Shown piece by piece: positions 47,169 to 56,795 of a stretch of DNA of 64,000 nucleotides. The stretch lies in the NCBI RefSeq assembly GCF_011057715.1, contig NZ_LNGH01000007.1, forward strand, positions 40,699 to 104,698. The letters are read 5' to 3'. Origin of the DNA: Marinitoga sp. 38H-ov. Lineage in GTDB: Bacteria; Thermotogota; Thermotogae; Petrotogales; Petrotogaceae. The notes beneath the pieces are model-generated. The model was not told where the DNA came from and ran no database searches. It saw nothing but the letters and a program-made list of their open reading frames with translations. A program made the translations under genes and the position numbers. The number at the start of each line of letters is the position of its first letter. The stretch's first letter is position 1.

Positions 47169-48005
47169 TTAGCCTTTTACACTTCCCATTGTTAAACCTT
47201 GTATAAAATATTTTTGGAACATTAAAAATACAATAATAGGAACAATAGCAGCTAATATTGATGCAGCAGCAATAACATTCCAACTAGTTACCCATTGTCC
47301 TTGCAAAGTAGTTAAACCTAGAGTGATAGGTTTTTTTGTATCACTTTGAATTAATATCAAAGCCCATAAATAGTCATTCCATATCCAGGTAAATTCTAAA
47401 ATCCCTAAAGCTGCAATTGCAGGTTTGATTAATGGAAGCATTATACTATAATATATTTTAAAATCATTAGCTCCATCTATTCTAGCAGCTTCAAAAATAC
47501 TTTTTGGAATAGTTATCATAAAATTTCTTAAAAAGAATGTACAAAATCCAAGTTGGAAAGCTATATGAAATAATATTAATCCCGGATATGTATCATATAA
47601 TCCAGTATTTACAGAAAACTTATAAACTGGTATCAATAACATTTGAAATGGGATTAGCATTCCTGCTACAAAAATAATTAAAATAGGTTTTCTTAATTTA
47701 AAGTCATACCAACTTAAAGCATATGCGCCCAAACTTGATAAAAATAATGCACCTAAAGTTGAAACAGCAGCTATTAAAAAAGTATTTAAATAGTATGTAT
47801 ATATATGAGCGTTTTTCCAGGCCGTTATATATCCTTCTAAAGACCATTTTTCAGGAAGTTTAAACCAATTAGCTCCAAAAGATATTTCATCCATAGTTTT
47901 AAATGAAGTTAATACAGCAATTACAAAAGGAATTAACCATATAACTATAATTATAGTGGATAATATATAAAATAAATATTTTTTGTATATTGCAGTTTTT
48001 GTCAT
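47169..48005 (-). CDS. Sugar ABC permease (MalG type), galactoside operon
   Basis: Membrane permease of 278 aa with six hydrophobic segments and the coupling loop EAARIDGANDFKIYYSIMLPLIKPA (EAA motif), typical of the CUT1 inner permease. It ends in QKYFIQGLTMGSVKG, the usual MalG-type tail. It overlaps the first permease by 4 bp with a GGAGGAT site. It partners the permease at 48002 and binding protein at 48935; the ATPase is encoded elsewhere, probably a shared MsmK-like subunit. Confidence 0.92.
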   Translation of the reverse strand: MTKTAIYKKYLFYILSTIIIVIWLIPFVIAVLTSFKTMDEISFGANWFKLPEKWSLEGYITAWKNAHIYTYYLNTFLIAAVSTLGALFLSSLGAYALSWYDFKLRKPILIIFVAGMLIPFQMLLIPVYKFSVNTGLYDTYPGLILFHIAFQLGFCTFFLRNFMITIPKSIFEAARIDGANDFKIYYSIMLPLIKPAIAALGILEFTWIWNDYLWALILIQSDTKKPITLGLTTLQGQWVTSWNVIAAASILAAIVPIIVFLMFQKYFIQGLTMGSVKG

Positions 48006-48877
48006 AAATTATCCTCCTTTTTAAAGGAATTAATCAAGTACCAAATGATAAATCCTAATGTGATAAAGAATTGTATAACTGCAATTGCAGCACCATATCC
48101 CATATTATAATTATTAAACGATTCTATATACATGTAATTTGCCATTACACTTGAAGAATAGAAAGGTCCTCCTCTTGTAATAACAAACACTATATCGAAA
48201 GCTCTTAAAGAGTCAATTACATTCACAGTTATAGCAATTACCATAGCAGGTCTTAACGCTGGTAAAATAACATACCAAAATCGTTGCCAACTATTTGCAC
48301 CATCAACATATGCAGCTTCAACTTGTTCTGTGGGAACACTTTGAAGTCCTGCTAAAAATAAAACCATAGCATATGATATTTGCCTCCATAATGCAGCAAA
48401 TATTAAAGCATATGTTACTAAATTAGGATCACTTAACCAAGGTTTTGCTAAATTTCCTAAACCAATTCCTCTTAAAAACTCATTAATAACACCATGATTA
48501 GGTTCAAGTATCCAAGTCCATATTTCACCAATAACTACAAAAGATAAAGTCATAGGTAAATACATCATTGTTTTATAAAATTTATTTCCTTTATACTTTT
48601 GATCCATAAGCATAGCTATGCCTAAACCAACTGGAATCGCTACAATTACAAATCCAACCATCCATTTGATATTATTTAATAAAGAAGTTAAAAAATAGTA
48701 GTCATAAAAAAGCATTTTATAATTTTCAAATCCAATAAAATTGTATGATGGTGAAACACTGTCCCAATCTGTAAAACTAATAATGAATGTTTGAAAAATA
48801 GGTATAATAACCCATATTAAATACATAGTTAATGGTAATGCTAGAAATGCATAAGGGATCCACCACTTTTTCTTCAT
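48002..48877 (-). CDS. Sugar ABC permease (MalF type), galactoside operon
   Basis: Membrane permease of 291 aa, six hydrophobic segments, with the EAA coupling loop VEAAYVDGANSWQRFWYVILPALRPA. It forms the heterodimeric channel with the downstream permease. GGTGGT precedes the ATG. It is separated from the binding-protein gene by a terminator-like hairpin, which would make permease levels lower than the binding protein. Confidence 0.92.
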   Translation of the reverse strand: MKKKWWIPYAFLALPLTMYLIWVIIPIFQTFIISFTDWDSVSPSYNFIGFENYKMLFYDYYFLTSLLNNIKWMVGFVIVAIPVGLGIAMLMDQKYKGNKFYKTMMYLPMTLSFVVIGEIWTWILEPNHGVINEFLRGIGLGNLAKPWLSDPNLVTYALIFAALWRQISYAMVLFLAGLQSVPTEQVEAAYVDGANSWQRFWYVILPALRPAMVIAITVNVIDSLRAFDIVFVITRGGPFYSSSVMANYMYIESFNNYNMGYGAAIAVIQFFITLGFIIWYLINSFKKEDNL

Positions 48878-48901
48878 ATTAATACCACCTTTAACTAGTT
48901 T

Positions 48902-48930
48902 TTTTAAAAAAGGAGGGGAATCCCCTCCTA
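48902..48930 (-). terminator. Stem-loop/attenuator after the galactoside binding-protein gene
   Basis: A 9-bp stem AGGAGGGGA-type (48911-48919 / 48921-48929) is followed on the minus strand by a run of seven Ts. It lies between binding-protein and permease genes of the same operon, so it probably terminates only partly. Confidence 0.8.
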
Positions 48931-48934
48931 CTTA

Positions 48935-50155
48935 TCATTTAAAAATCTTTCTTCTTTGGAATTCTAATTGTTTTAAAATAACATCTAATCTTTGTGAGAA
49001 TGTCATAAATTCAACAAATTTATTCATACCAAATGTAGCCATTTCAGGATCTGTATCTCTATCATAGAATTGTGCAACACCATCTGATGCTAATACTAAA
49101 TCTAATCCTTTTTGAGCATGTGCGTCTGGAGGAGTAACATCCTTATTAGCTGCTAATCTTCCTAATTCTTTTGAATACATATCTTGAACTTCTTTTGATG
49201 CTAAGAATTTAATAAATTCTTTTGCACCATCAGGATTATTAGCTTTAGCAGGAACCATAAATCCATCTATAGGTGTTTCTTCATATACTCCAACATTACC
49301 ATCGATAATAGGGAATCTGAAGAAATCAAGTTTGTCTTTTACTTCTGCAGGAGCAACATCTTTTATGAATTGACCCATTAAATACATTCCAGCTTCTCCT
49401 CTAAATAAGAAACTTGCAGCATCTTGCCAAGTATATGATGAATGATTTTCTAAGAAATAGCCATTATCTACTAATTGTTTCCAATATTCAAATACTTTTT
49501 TTACTCTTTCATCAGTATATGGAATTTTACCTGCTGTTAAATCCATGTGGAAATCATATCCATTTACTCTCATATCTAAGTAATCAAACCATCCACCAGT
49601 TGGCCATAAGTATTTTGTACCAATAGTGATAGGTGTAACTCCATTTTCCTTTAATACTTCACAAATATTTAAGAATTGTGACCATGTTACAGGAGGAGTT
49701 AAATTATATTTTTCAAATACTTCTGTATTATAATATACACTCCACCAATACCATGTGAAAGGTAAGAAATAAATTTTGCCATTATATTCAGATGCGCTTT
49801 TAAATGAACCTGGGAAATAATCTTCAAAAGACATATCAGTAAATACATCATCTAAAGGTAATAATAATCCTTTTTCTGCAAAATATCTCATTCTTTCCCC
49901 GGCAAACCATGTAACTACATCTGGAGCTTCTTTAGAATTTAGCCATGTTCTCAATAAAGTTTTAAAGTCTTCATGTGGGAATGTATTAACTACAACATCA
50001 TATTCTGGATGTTTTTCTTGGAATAAAGCAACAACTTTTTTAAAAGCTTCTCTTGGTGCTGGATCAGATGCGTTACTGTTTATAACAAGTTTAGTCTTTG
50101 CAAAAGCACTAAAAGCAAAAATAACTACCATTAAAAATACTAATCCCCTCTTCAT
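48935..50155 (-). CDS. Sugar-binding protein, galactoside operon
   Basis: Exported CUT1-type extracellular solute-binding protein of about 406 aa. A signal peptide (MKRGLVFLMVVIFAFSAFA) precedes TKLVINSNASDPAPREAFKKVVALFQEKHPEYDVVV and the characteristic YNTEVFEKYNLTPPVTWSQF region. There is no lipobox cysteine. A GTG two codons earlier is in frame; the ATG at 50155 with GGAGGTG is preferred. It is the first gene of the operon, downstream of the operator-like repeats. A galactose-containing di- or oligosaccharide is the likely ligand from context. Confidence 0.9.
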   Translation of the reverse strand: MKRGLVFLMVVIFAFSAFAKTKLVINSNASDPAPREAFKKVVALFQEKHPEYDVVVNTFPHEDFKTLLRTWLNSKEAPDVVTWFAGERMRYFAEKGLLLPLDDVFTDMSFEDYFPGSFKSASEYNGKIYFLPFTWYWWSVYYNTEVFEKYNLTPPVTWSQFLNICEVLKENGVTPITIGTKYLWPTGGWFDYLDMRVNGYDFHMDLTAGKIPYTDERVKKVFEYWKQLVDNGYFLENHSSYTWQDAASFLFRGEAGMYLMGQFIKDVAPAEVKDKLDFFRFPIIDGNVGVYEETPIDGFMVPAKANNPDGAKEFIKFLASKEVQDMYSKELGRLAANKDVTPPDAHAQKGLDLVLASDGVAQFYDRDTDPEMATFGMNKFVEFMTFSQRLDVILKQLEFQRRKIFK

Positions 50156-50178
50156 AATCACACCTCCATAATTTTTGA

Positions 50179-50214
50179 GTTATCGTAAAGGTTACCGATA
50201 ACGTTACCGATAAT
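50179..50214. promoter_or_regulatory. Three tandem 12-bp operator-like repeats (GTTACCGATAAC)
   Basis: Units at 50179, 50191 and 50203 read GTTATCGTAAAG, GTTACCGATAAC and GTTACCGATAAT. The junction of units 2 and 3 forms a near-palindrome GATAACGTTACC with a central CG, as in LacI-family operators. On the minus strand they lie directly after the -10 and before the ribosome binding site of the binding-protein gene. Confidence 0.75.
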
Positions 50215-50243
50215 ATTAAAACATAATTAACCTTTTTATCCAA
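50215..50243 (-). promoter_or_regulatory. Promoter of the galactoside operon
   Basis: On the minus strand TTGGAT (50238-50243), 17 bp and TTTAAT (50215-50220) are immediately followed by the operator-like repeats, so a bound repressor would block initiation. Confidence 0.5.
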
Positions 50244-50321
50244 ATATTGTAAAAAAGAATTATGGAAAATTATATATAAATATATATAAATAAAGTCAAT
50301 TAATGATAAAAATTGAAATGT

Positions 50322-51140
50322 TTATCCTTTTACTGATCCTGCTAATAAACCTCTGATAAAATATTTTCCTAATGCTATATATACAATTAAAGTAGGCAAT
50401 GCAGCTATTAATGCTCCTGCCATTTGTATATTCCATTCAACAACCTGACTTCCTGCAAGATTTACAAGAGCTACTGTTATGGGTTGTTTTGCGGGATTAT
50501 TAGTTACAGTAACTGCAAACAAAAATTCATTCCAAATATTTGTAAATTGCCAAATTGCTACAACTACAAAACCTGGAATTGAAATTGGAAGTAATATTTT
50601 AGTATAAACATTATATAGATTTGCTCCATCAATAGAAGCGGCTTCTATTAATTCATCAGGGATTTCTTCATAATAATTTTTAAACATCAATGTGGTTATT
50701 GGAATTCCGTAAATTACGTGTATTATTATTAATGCAGGAATAGTGCCGTATAATCCAATTTTTTGAAAAAATTGGATTAATGGAAACAAAACACTTTGGT
50801 AAGGTATAAACATTCCAAATAAAATTAGTGCAAAAACTAAATTTGAATATTTAAATCTTAATTTTGATAATGCAAATCCATTTATTGAACCTAATATTGC
50901 AGATATTATAGTTGCAGGAATTGTTAAATAAAAACTGTTTTTCATATTAGGAGCTAATTTTTTATATGCACCTATAAATCCTTCTAAAGAGAAGTGCTTT
51001 GGAAAGTTCCACATATTAGCTATTGATATTTCACTTAAAGGTTTAAAACTAGTAATAAGAGTTACATAAAATGGAGTGATAAAAAATAATGAAACTATTA
51101 CTAAAATAATATAATATATAATAATTTTTGATTTTATCAT
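50322..51140 (-). CDS. Sugar ABC permease (MalG type), second importer
   Basis: Membrane permease of 272 aa, six hydrophobic segments, coupling loop IEAASIDGANLYNVYTKILLPISIPG and tail GKYFIRGLLAGSVKG. It overlaps the preceding permease gene (ATGA type) with GGGGTGTG upstream. It partners that permease and the binding protein at 52115. No glycosidase follows in this transcript, so its substrate can only be guessed; the position directly upstream of the galactoside operon suggests a related sugar. Confidence 0.91.
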   Translation of the reverse strand: MIKSKIIIYYIILVIVSLFFITPFYVTLITSFKPLSEISIANMWNFPKHFSLEGFIGAYKKLAPNMKNSFYLTIPATIISAILGSINGFALSKLRFKYSNLVFALILFGMFIPYQSVLFPLIQFFQKIGLYGTIPALIIIHVIYGIPITTLMFKNYYEEIPDELIEAASIDGANLYNVYTKILLPISIPGFVVVAIWQFTNIWNEFLFAVTVTNNPAKQPITVALVNLAGSQVVEWNIQMAGALIAALPTLIVYIALGKYFIRGLLAGSVKG

Positions 51141-52066
51141 CAGCTCACACCCCTTCTAAGGGATGAATATAAGTAAGGTATTATTATTACAGCAACCATT
51201 AATAACATAATTACAGAAATAGCAGAACCTAATGCATATCTATTTGATCTGAATGTTAATTCAAACATATATATTGCTGGAACATCAGTAACATTATTAG
51301 GTCCACTTCCTGTCATTGCATATATTAAATCAAATATTTTTAATGATACATGTCCTAATACTATCATAGTACTTAAAGTAATAGGTTTTAATAGTGGCAT
51401 TTTAATTTTCCAAAAAATATATCTATCATTAGCACCATCAACTTTTGCAGCTTCAAGTATTTCATTAGGAATAGCTTTTAATCCTGCTAAATACATAGCC
51501 ATTATATATCCGGACATTTGCCATATTGCAGCAATTATTACTGGTATTAAAGCTAAATTAAACTTTCCAACACTTTCAGAACTTGTATACCATAACCATT
51601 GTAATTTTTCCAAACCAAGATTTTTAAATAAAAGGTTGATTCCTTGAGGATCTTTGGGAATATTTCCAGGTGCAAATATCCAACTCCAAACAGTTCCAGT
51701 AACAACAAATGCTATTGCCATTGGAAATAAAAATAAACTTTGAAAAAATCTAGAGCCTTTTAGTCCTTTATCTATTAAGTTTGCTAAAAATAGTCCTAAT
51801 CCAATTGATCCTGCTATAAAAAATATTGTAAAAAATAATGTGTTCCATAGGTCAGTTTGAAATCTTTCATCCAAAAATATTCTTTGATAATTTCTAAAAC
51901 CTACAAAATTATATATACCTTTTAATAATTTACTAAAACTATTCCAATCAGAAAAAGAAGTCCTAATTGTCCAAAAAATAAAATAATATACAAAGATTCC
52001 AATCAAAATTAATGAAGGCAATATTATGTAAAAACCTATTTTTGATTTATTTTTTTGTATGCTCAT
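51140..52066 (-). CDS. Sugar ABC permease (MalF type), second importer
   Basis: Membrane permease of 308 aa with six or so hydrophobic segments and the coupling loop EILEAAKVDGANDRYIFWKIKMPLLKP. The FLFPMAIAFVVTGTVWSWIFAPGN segment is typical of glucose/oligosaccharide CUT1 permeases. AAGGTGGTGAT precedes the ATG. It lies downstream of a strong stem-loop that separates it from the binding-protein gene. Confidence 0.91.
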   Translation of the reverse strand: MSIQKNKSKIGFYIILPSLILIGIFVYYFIFWTIRTSFSDWNSFSKLLKGIYNFVGFRNYQRIFLDERFQTDLWNTLFFTIFFIAGSIGLGLFLANLIDKGLKGSRFFQSLFLFPMAIAFVVTGTVWSWIFAPGNIPKDPQGINLLFKNLGLEKLQWLWYTSSESVGKFNLALIPVIIAAIWQMSGYIMAMYLAGLKAIPNEILEAAKVDGANDRYIFWKIKMPLLKPITLSTMIVLGHVSLKIFDLIYAMTGSGPNNVTDVPAIYMFELTFRSNRYALGSAISVIMLLMVAVIIIPYLYSSLRRGVS

Positions 52067-52084
52067 TTAATCACCACCTTATTT

Positions 52085-52113
52085 TAATACCCGGTTCTAA
52101 GAACCGGGTATTA
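52085..52113. other. Strong stem-loop after the second sugar-binding-protein gene
   Basis: A perfect 13-bp stem (52085-52097 / 52101-52113, TAA loop) lies directly after the binding-protein stop. On the minus strand it is followed by A-rich rather than T-rich sequence, so it is unlikely to be an intrinsic terminator and more likely protects the upstream mRNA or marks a processing site. Confidence 0.85.
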
Positions 52114-52114
52114 G

Positions 52115-53365
52115 TCATTCTGTCAAATAACCTTGATCTTCTGCAGCCCAAATAATATCTCTCAATGTATTAGAAATATTTTTCTTTACAATAAATCTAT
52201 TTAATGCGTCATTTAAGGTAGTTACAAATCCTTCGGGAGCAGCTGAGCCGTGTATAATTGATGGAACTACAGAAACTTTAGCAAAATCATTCATTGACCA
52301 GGTTAAATAAACATCATATCTGGATTTGTCTGCATCAATTCTTGCAGGGATAGATCCTTTAATAGGATTGAAAATATCTTGAGCTTCTTTTGTTGCAATA
52401 AATTTTAACCATTTTAATGCATTTTCTCTATGAGGAGCTCCTTTTGGTAATCCAAATGTATCAGAAATAAACATAAAGGCATTATCTGTTCCAGGTAAAG
52501 CAAACCATCCAAAGTCCACATCTGGTTTCCAGCCTAATGTTTTGAAATAACCTTCTTCCCAGTCACCCATTACATTAAATAATGCTTTTCCTTCAAAAAC
52601 AAGTCTTCCAGCATCTTGCCAAGTTAATGCAGAGTGATCTCTATTAAAGTATGGAATCATTCTTTCAAGTAAAACCAATGACATTTCTAATTCGGGTGAA
52701 TCAAAAGAAGTTTTTCCTGTAAATAACCCTTTATATCCATCAGATCCAAATACGGAAAGCATAATATTTTCAAATAAATGAGTTAAAGTCCATTTGTTTT
52801 TATCACCTAATGCAAGTGGTATATATCCCGCTTCTTGAGCTTTTTTCATTGCATCAAAGAACTCTGCCCATGTAGTTGGCTCTTTTGTTAAACCTAATTC
52901 TCTAAATATTTTTTTATTATAAAATACAACATTTCCTCTATGAACATTTACTGGAATTGAATAAACTTCACCTTGATAACTAACAATTTCCATTACATCT
53001 TTAGGAAATTTATCATACACACCCCATTCTTTTAAATAATTTGTTAATGGTTCCATTAATCCAGGAATTACATATGTATCTGTTAATTCCATTCCAGCGT
53101 GAACTTGGAAAGAATCTGGTGGATTTCCACCTAACATTCTTGTTTTCAATACAGCTTTAGCATTAGTTCCTGCGCCGCCAGCAACAGCTGCGTTAATAAT
53201 ATTGATGTTAGGATAGTATTGATTAAATTTAGCGAATAAAGCTAATAAACCTTCTTCTTCTCCTCCTCCTGTCCACCAGCTAAATATTTCTAAGTCGTTT
53301 GAAGCTGCAAATACACTAGAAAAAATCAATAAAACTACTATTAATCCTAAAAATAACTTTTTCAT
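52115..53365 (-). CDS. Sugar-binding protein, second importer
   Basis: Exported CUT1-type solute-binding protein of about 416 aa. Signal peptide MKKLFLGLIVVLLIFSSVFA is followed by LEIFSWWTGGGEEEGL, a start typical of glucose/oligosaccharide binding proteins, and later VVFYNKKIFRELGLTKEPTTWAEFF and LTWQDAGRLVFEGKALFNVMGDW. No lipobox cysteine. A TTG six codons upstream is in frame, but the ATG at 53365 follows AAGGGGGGAT. First gene of a three-gene unit with its two permeases. Confidence 0.91.
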   Translation of the reverse strand: MKKLFLGLIVVLLIFSSVFAASNDLEIFSWWTGGGEEEGLLALFAKFNQYYPNINIINAAVAGGAGTNAKAVLKTRMLGGNPPDSFQVHAGMELTDTYVIPGLMEPLTNYLKEWGVYDKFPKDVMEIVSYQGEVYSIPVNVHRGNVVFYNKKIFRELGLTKEPTTWAEFFDAMKKAQEAGYIPLALGDKNKWTLTHLFENIMLSVFGSDGYKGLFTGKTSFDSPELEMSLVLLERMIPYFNRDHSALTWQDAGRLVFEGKALFNVMGDWEEGYFKTLGWKPDVDFGWFALPGTDNAFMFISDTFGLPKGAPHRENALKWLKFIATKEAQDIFNPIKGSIPARIDADKSRYDVYLTWSMNDFAKVSVVPSIIHGSAAPEGFVTTLNDALNRFIVKKNISNTLRDIIWAAEDQGYLTE

Positions 53366-53562
53366 GTTATCCCCCCTTTTCAAAGAAATATTCCTTTTAG
53401 AGTTTAAGGCTAATAAAATTAAAACATATTTTTCATTATTAATAAAATATTAATATAATTTATTATAGTTAATAACATGTAAATATCACTTATTAATAAT
53501 AAATATCTATTATTTTTAAAAAAAGTAAATAAAATATGGTAAAATAAAATAGGGGTGATAAA

Positions 53563-54561
53563 ATGAATAGAATAAGATTAGGTATTGTAGGAACTGGTAT
53601 AGCTGCGAGAGATTTGCATTTACCTGGATTAAAAGAATTAAAGGATAAATTTGAAATCGTAGCCTTGTTTAATAAAACTAAAGAAAAAGCAATTCAGTTT
53701 TCAAAACTTGTAGATAACGATCCTATAATTTGTGATACATATGAAGAATTATTAGAAAATGTTGATGCTGTAGATTTAGCGCTTCCTGTACAGTTTAATT
53801 ATGAATTTATAGAAAAAGCATTAAAAAAAGGAGTTAATGTTATTTGTGAAAAACCAATTTCTATTAATGTTGAAGAAGGTAAAAAAATAGTAGAAATAAC
53901 AAAAAATTATGAAAGCATAGTTTATATTGCAGAAAATTATAGACATTTTTCTGCTTTTGATAAGATAAAAGAATTAACTACAAAAATAGGAAAAATTTAT
54001 TATTTACAATGGAATTTATGGATTTATATGACAAAAGAAAATAAATATGCAAATACTAAGTGGAGACAAAATCCTGAGCATATTGGAGGTTTTATATCTG
54101 ATGCTGGTGTTCATCATGTTGCTAGCATGAGAAAGATTTTTGGAGATATAAAATGGGTATATGGAACAGTAAAAAACATAGCAGATTATCTTGGGGGTCC
54201 TGATTTGCTATCTTCAACATTTGAATTTGAAAATGGGGTATTAGGTAATTATAATGTTTCATATGCATTAGATGGGAAAAATAGATTGATGATTAAAGGT
54301 GAATTTGGAGATATTATTTTTGAAGATGATATTATTAAAGTTGTAAATTATAGAAATAAAACTATACACTATTATGATGAGTATAAAACTCATGATGAAG
54401 ATTCATACAAAAAAGAATTTGAAGATTTTTATGAAGTAATAAACGGAAAAGAAAACGATTTAGGTAATGTAGAAGAAGCATTAAAAGATCTTGCTTTTAT
54501 AGAAGCATCAATTAAATCAAATGGTGAAAAAAGAATATATATAAATGATTTAATAAAATAA
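53563..54561 (+). CDS. Gfo/Idh/MocA-family oxidoreductase
   Basis: NAD(P)-dependent dehydrogenase of sugars or sugar acids, 332 aa. The N-terminal Rossmann fold shows GIVGTGIAARDLHLPGL, then DLALPVQFNYEFIEKALKKGVNVICEKPISIN, with the conserved EKP lysine, and the later GGFISDAGVHHV, where the family has its catalytic Asp/His. The substrate is unknown; its place between sugar loci suggests a carbohydrate. TAAAAT (53539-53544) after TGG could be an extended -10, and GGGGTGAT precedes the ATG. Monocistronic, ending in a bidirectional terminator. Confidence 0.88.
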   Translation: MNRIRLGIVGTGIAARDLHLPGLKELKDKFEIVALFNKTKEKAIQFSKLVDNDPIICDTYEELLENVDAVDLALPVQFNYEFIEKALKKGVNVICEKPISINVEEGKKIVEITKNYESIVYIAENYRHFSAFDKIKELTTKIGKIYYLQWNLWIYMTKENKYANTKWRQNPEHIGGFISDAGVHHVASMRKIFGDIKWVYGTVKNIADYLGGPDLLSSTFEFENGVLGNYNVSYALDGKNRLMIKGEFGDIIFEDDIIKVVNYRNKTIHYYDEYKTHDEDSYKKEFEDFYEVINGKENDLGNVEEALKDLAFIEASIKSNGEKRIYINDLIK

Positions 54562-54582
54562 AGGGCGTTGGCCCTTTATTTT
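54559..54582. terminator. Bidirectional terminator, oxidoreductase / exported (alpha/alpha) protein
   Basis: Stem AAAGGGC / GCCCTTT (54560-54566 / 54571-54577) with GTTG loop. The stop codons of both convergent genes touch or overlap it. Confidence 0.85.
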
Positions 54583-56756
54583 ATAGTTATTGCAAAAATA
54601 TGCATTGTAGGTTTTTTAGGTAAATATATATTTTTTATTTTTTTATTTTTTAAATCAAATGTATTTAAATAAATTTTTGGGTTTAAGTTTTCTTTTACAC
54701 CAATTCCATTATATCTATAAATGGTATCAATAACTATAGTTTCTTTGAAAATCGGCTGTTGACACCAATCAGAAAAACTTAGCAATTCTTCTTGAATATC
54801 TCCATCTGCGTATTCGATTAATAATTTTTCTTGGTAACTTCCATGCTCTGATGATCCTAAAATATATAACTTTTCTCCTTTTAAATTATTTAATTCCAGT
54901 TTTTGACCAGCACATACAAGATTATCATTACTTTTAATTTTTATTTTAAAAGGAATATTTCTAAATTCAAGTATATTATTTGATAATAATTTTTCTATTT
55001 CTTCAGATGGATATTTTGCTCCAAACACACCATCAGGATTATCAAAATTTCCTTCTTTTCTTTGAGAAAATGATGTTATACCATCATTATTAAAAACATT
55101 ATCCAAATCTAAAATATAATAATTATCAATGTTGAATGAATTTATTGATAGATTTGAAATGTTTTTCAAATCAGATTTATATTCGTAATTAATATTTTTA
55201 ACTGTTAAGTCGTTAATTTCATAATATTCATCATCTAATTTTATAATGTAACTATAATTTTTTGGTATTAATAATATTTGATCTAAATATAATGTAGAAT
55301 TATTTTGTGGTGAAATAGAAATAGTTAATTTTCCTTTTTCTAAGTTTATAGAAATATAATTTTTTTCTGTAGTAATTTTATTTTTTCCAGAATAAATTGT
55401 AATTTTTGATTCAGGAATATTTCCTATTAAATAAATATAATATTCTCCTGAGAAATCAATTTTGGTTTTTAAAGCAATTTTTTCTTTAGTTTTAATTTGA
55501 ATATTGCCAGAATTGTCTAATTCAAAATAATATATACCAGTATCCATTTTTTCAGCCTCAAATAAAATTGCTTTATTCCCACTAATAGTTTTAGAATAAT
55601 AGAATTTTTCAAATTTTTTAGGTAATTCATTTAATCTTTCCAGAGCTAATAATGCTGATATAGTAGATTCTGCTCCAGCATTTTGGTTGACATAAACAGA
55701 ATGCATTCCATCAAACCCTTCGCCATTATAACCTAACATTGGAATATTTAAATGATTATTTCCAGAATAAAATGATCCAAATAAGAATGCTTTAATAGCA
55801 TATATATCATTATTAGTCACTAAAAATAATTTGGATAAAGTGGAAACAATAGCTTCTACTCCATACGAAAGATAAGGATATATTTTTATGTAATTTTTTA
55901 TTTCATATATTGGACCTATAGATAATAATAAATCATAAAAATTTACGTATTCAATAACAGAGTTTAAATATTTTTTGTCTTTAGTTATATTGTATGCTTC
56001 AATTAATGCTTCTCCTTGGCGAGACCCCCATGAGTGCCATAAAAAATCATTTTTATTTCCTTCATTATATGTTCCATAATAAGGTCCGTTTTTTATTTGA
56101 TAGTTTAATATTGAATCAGATAATTTAATAATATATTCTAAATCATTTGGATTATTTGAATATTTATAATACTTGCTTAATCCTAGTATTAATAATGCAG
56201 TTACATCAGTACTATTGTTTAAAAGATATTCTGAATTTAAATTATTTAATAATATTTTTTTTACTTTGGTAGCTGATTTAATTAATGCATTATTAAATTC
56301 CACATTTGGAAATACGTTTATTGCATTACTAATAGCCCAAAAAGCTCTTGCAGCCCACCAGCTAGCAGATTTTTTGCTTGTGATACCTAATTTGTTAATT
56401 TGGCCATTATCAAAGATAAAATTATAAAAATCTCCATCATAATCTTGCATAGCTAATACAAACTCTAAAGCTTCTTTTGCTCTTTCGTAATATATATCTT
56501 TTTTTTCCATTTTGTATAAATCTGTGTATAAAATAGCAACCCTTGCAACATCATCGACACATGTTACTCCTTCACCAGGAGCATCTTTATGAACATATCT
56601 ACTTCCATATTTATCAGCATAAATCCAATATCCTATATAGTCTTTGTTACCAATTTTAAAAGTATCTCTTAAAAATTCTAAATGATTAAAATTTAAATTA
56701 ATAGAAAAAATATTGATAGTAAAAAAAATAAATAAGAAAAAAAATATTTTTTTCAT
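54576..56756 (-). CDS. Exported protein with probable (alpha/alpha)-barrel domain, unknown
   Basis: A 726-aa protein with a signal peptide (hydrophobic residues 1-18). Residues about 25-390 show repeated helical hairpins with aromatic-rich loops (GEGVTCVDDVARVAILYTDL, MQDYDGDFYNF, WWAARAFWAIS, WHSWGSRQGEALIEAY, QNAGAESTISALLAL), the pattern of six-hairpin glycosidase folds. The last 330 residues are beta-rich, probably carbohydrate-binding or lectin-like. I cannot assign a GH or PL family; acidic residues in the VDDVAR and GEA segments are candidate catalytic groups. It is the second gene after the 448-aa exported protein and shares the LacI-type operator, so a role in extracellular polysaccharide handling is inferred. 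Confidence 0.7.
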   Translation of the reverse strand: MKKIFFFLFIFFTINIFSINLNFNHLEFLRDTFKIGNKDYIGYWIYADKYGSRYVHKDAPGEGVTCVDDVARVAILYTDLYKMEKKDIYYERAKEALEFVLAMQDYDGDFYNFIFDNGQINKLGITSKKSASWWAARAFWAISNAINVFPNVEFNNALIKSATKVKKILLNNLNSEYLLNNSTDVTALLILGLSKYYKYSNNPNDLEYIIKLSDSILNYQIKNGPYYGTYNEGNKNDFLWHSWGSRQGEALIEAYNITKDKKYLNSVIEYVNFYDLLLSIGPIYEIKNYIKIYPYLSYGVEAIVSTLSKLFLVTNNDIYAIKAFLFGSFYSGNNHLNIPMLGYNGEGFDGMHSVYVNQNAGAESTISALLALERLNELPKKFEKFYYSKTISGNKAILFEAEKMDTGIYYFELDNSGNIQIKTKEKIALKTKIDFSGEYYIYLIGNIPESKITIYSGKNKITTEKNYISINLEKGKLTISISPQNNSTLYLDQILLIPKNYSYIIKLDDEYYEINDLTVKNINYEYKSDLKNISNLSINSFNIDNYYILDLDNVFNNDGITSFSQRKEGNFDNPDGVFGAKYPSEEIEKLLSNNILEFRNIPFKIKIKSNDNLVCAGQKLELNNLKGEKLYILGSSEHGSYQEKLLIEYADGDIQEELLSFSDWCQQPIFKETIVIDTIYRYNGIGVKENLNPKIYLNTFDLKNKKIKNIYLPKKPTMHIFAITIK

Positions 56757-56764
56757 TTTTTACC

Positions 56765-56790
56765 TCCAAAAATGGGCACCTAAGTGCCCT
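56765..56790 (-). terminator. Stem-loop between the two exported-protein genes
   Basis: Stem GGGCAC / GTGCCC (56774-56779 / 56784-56789) followed on the minus strand by ATTTTT and then the ribosome binding site of the next gene. Probably partial termination or mRNA stabilisation. Confidence 0.7.
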
Positions 56791-56795
56791 GTTTA

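Noticed and set aside
55201..56427. Plus-strand open frames opposite the 726-aa exported protein
   Set aside because: Low-complexity shadows; the minus-strand frame has signal peptide, ribosome binding site and operon context.
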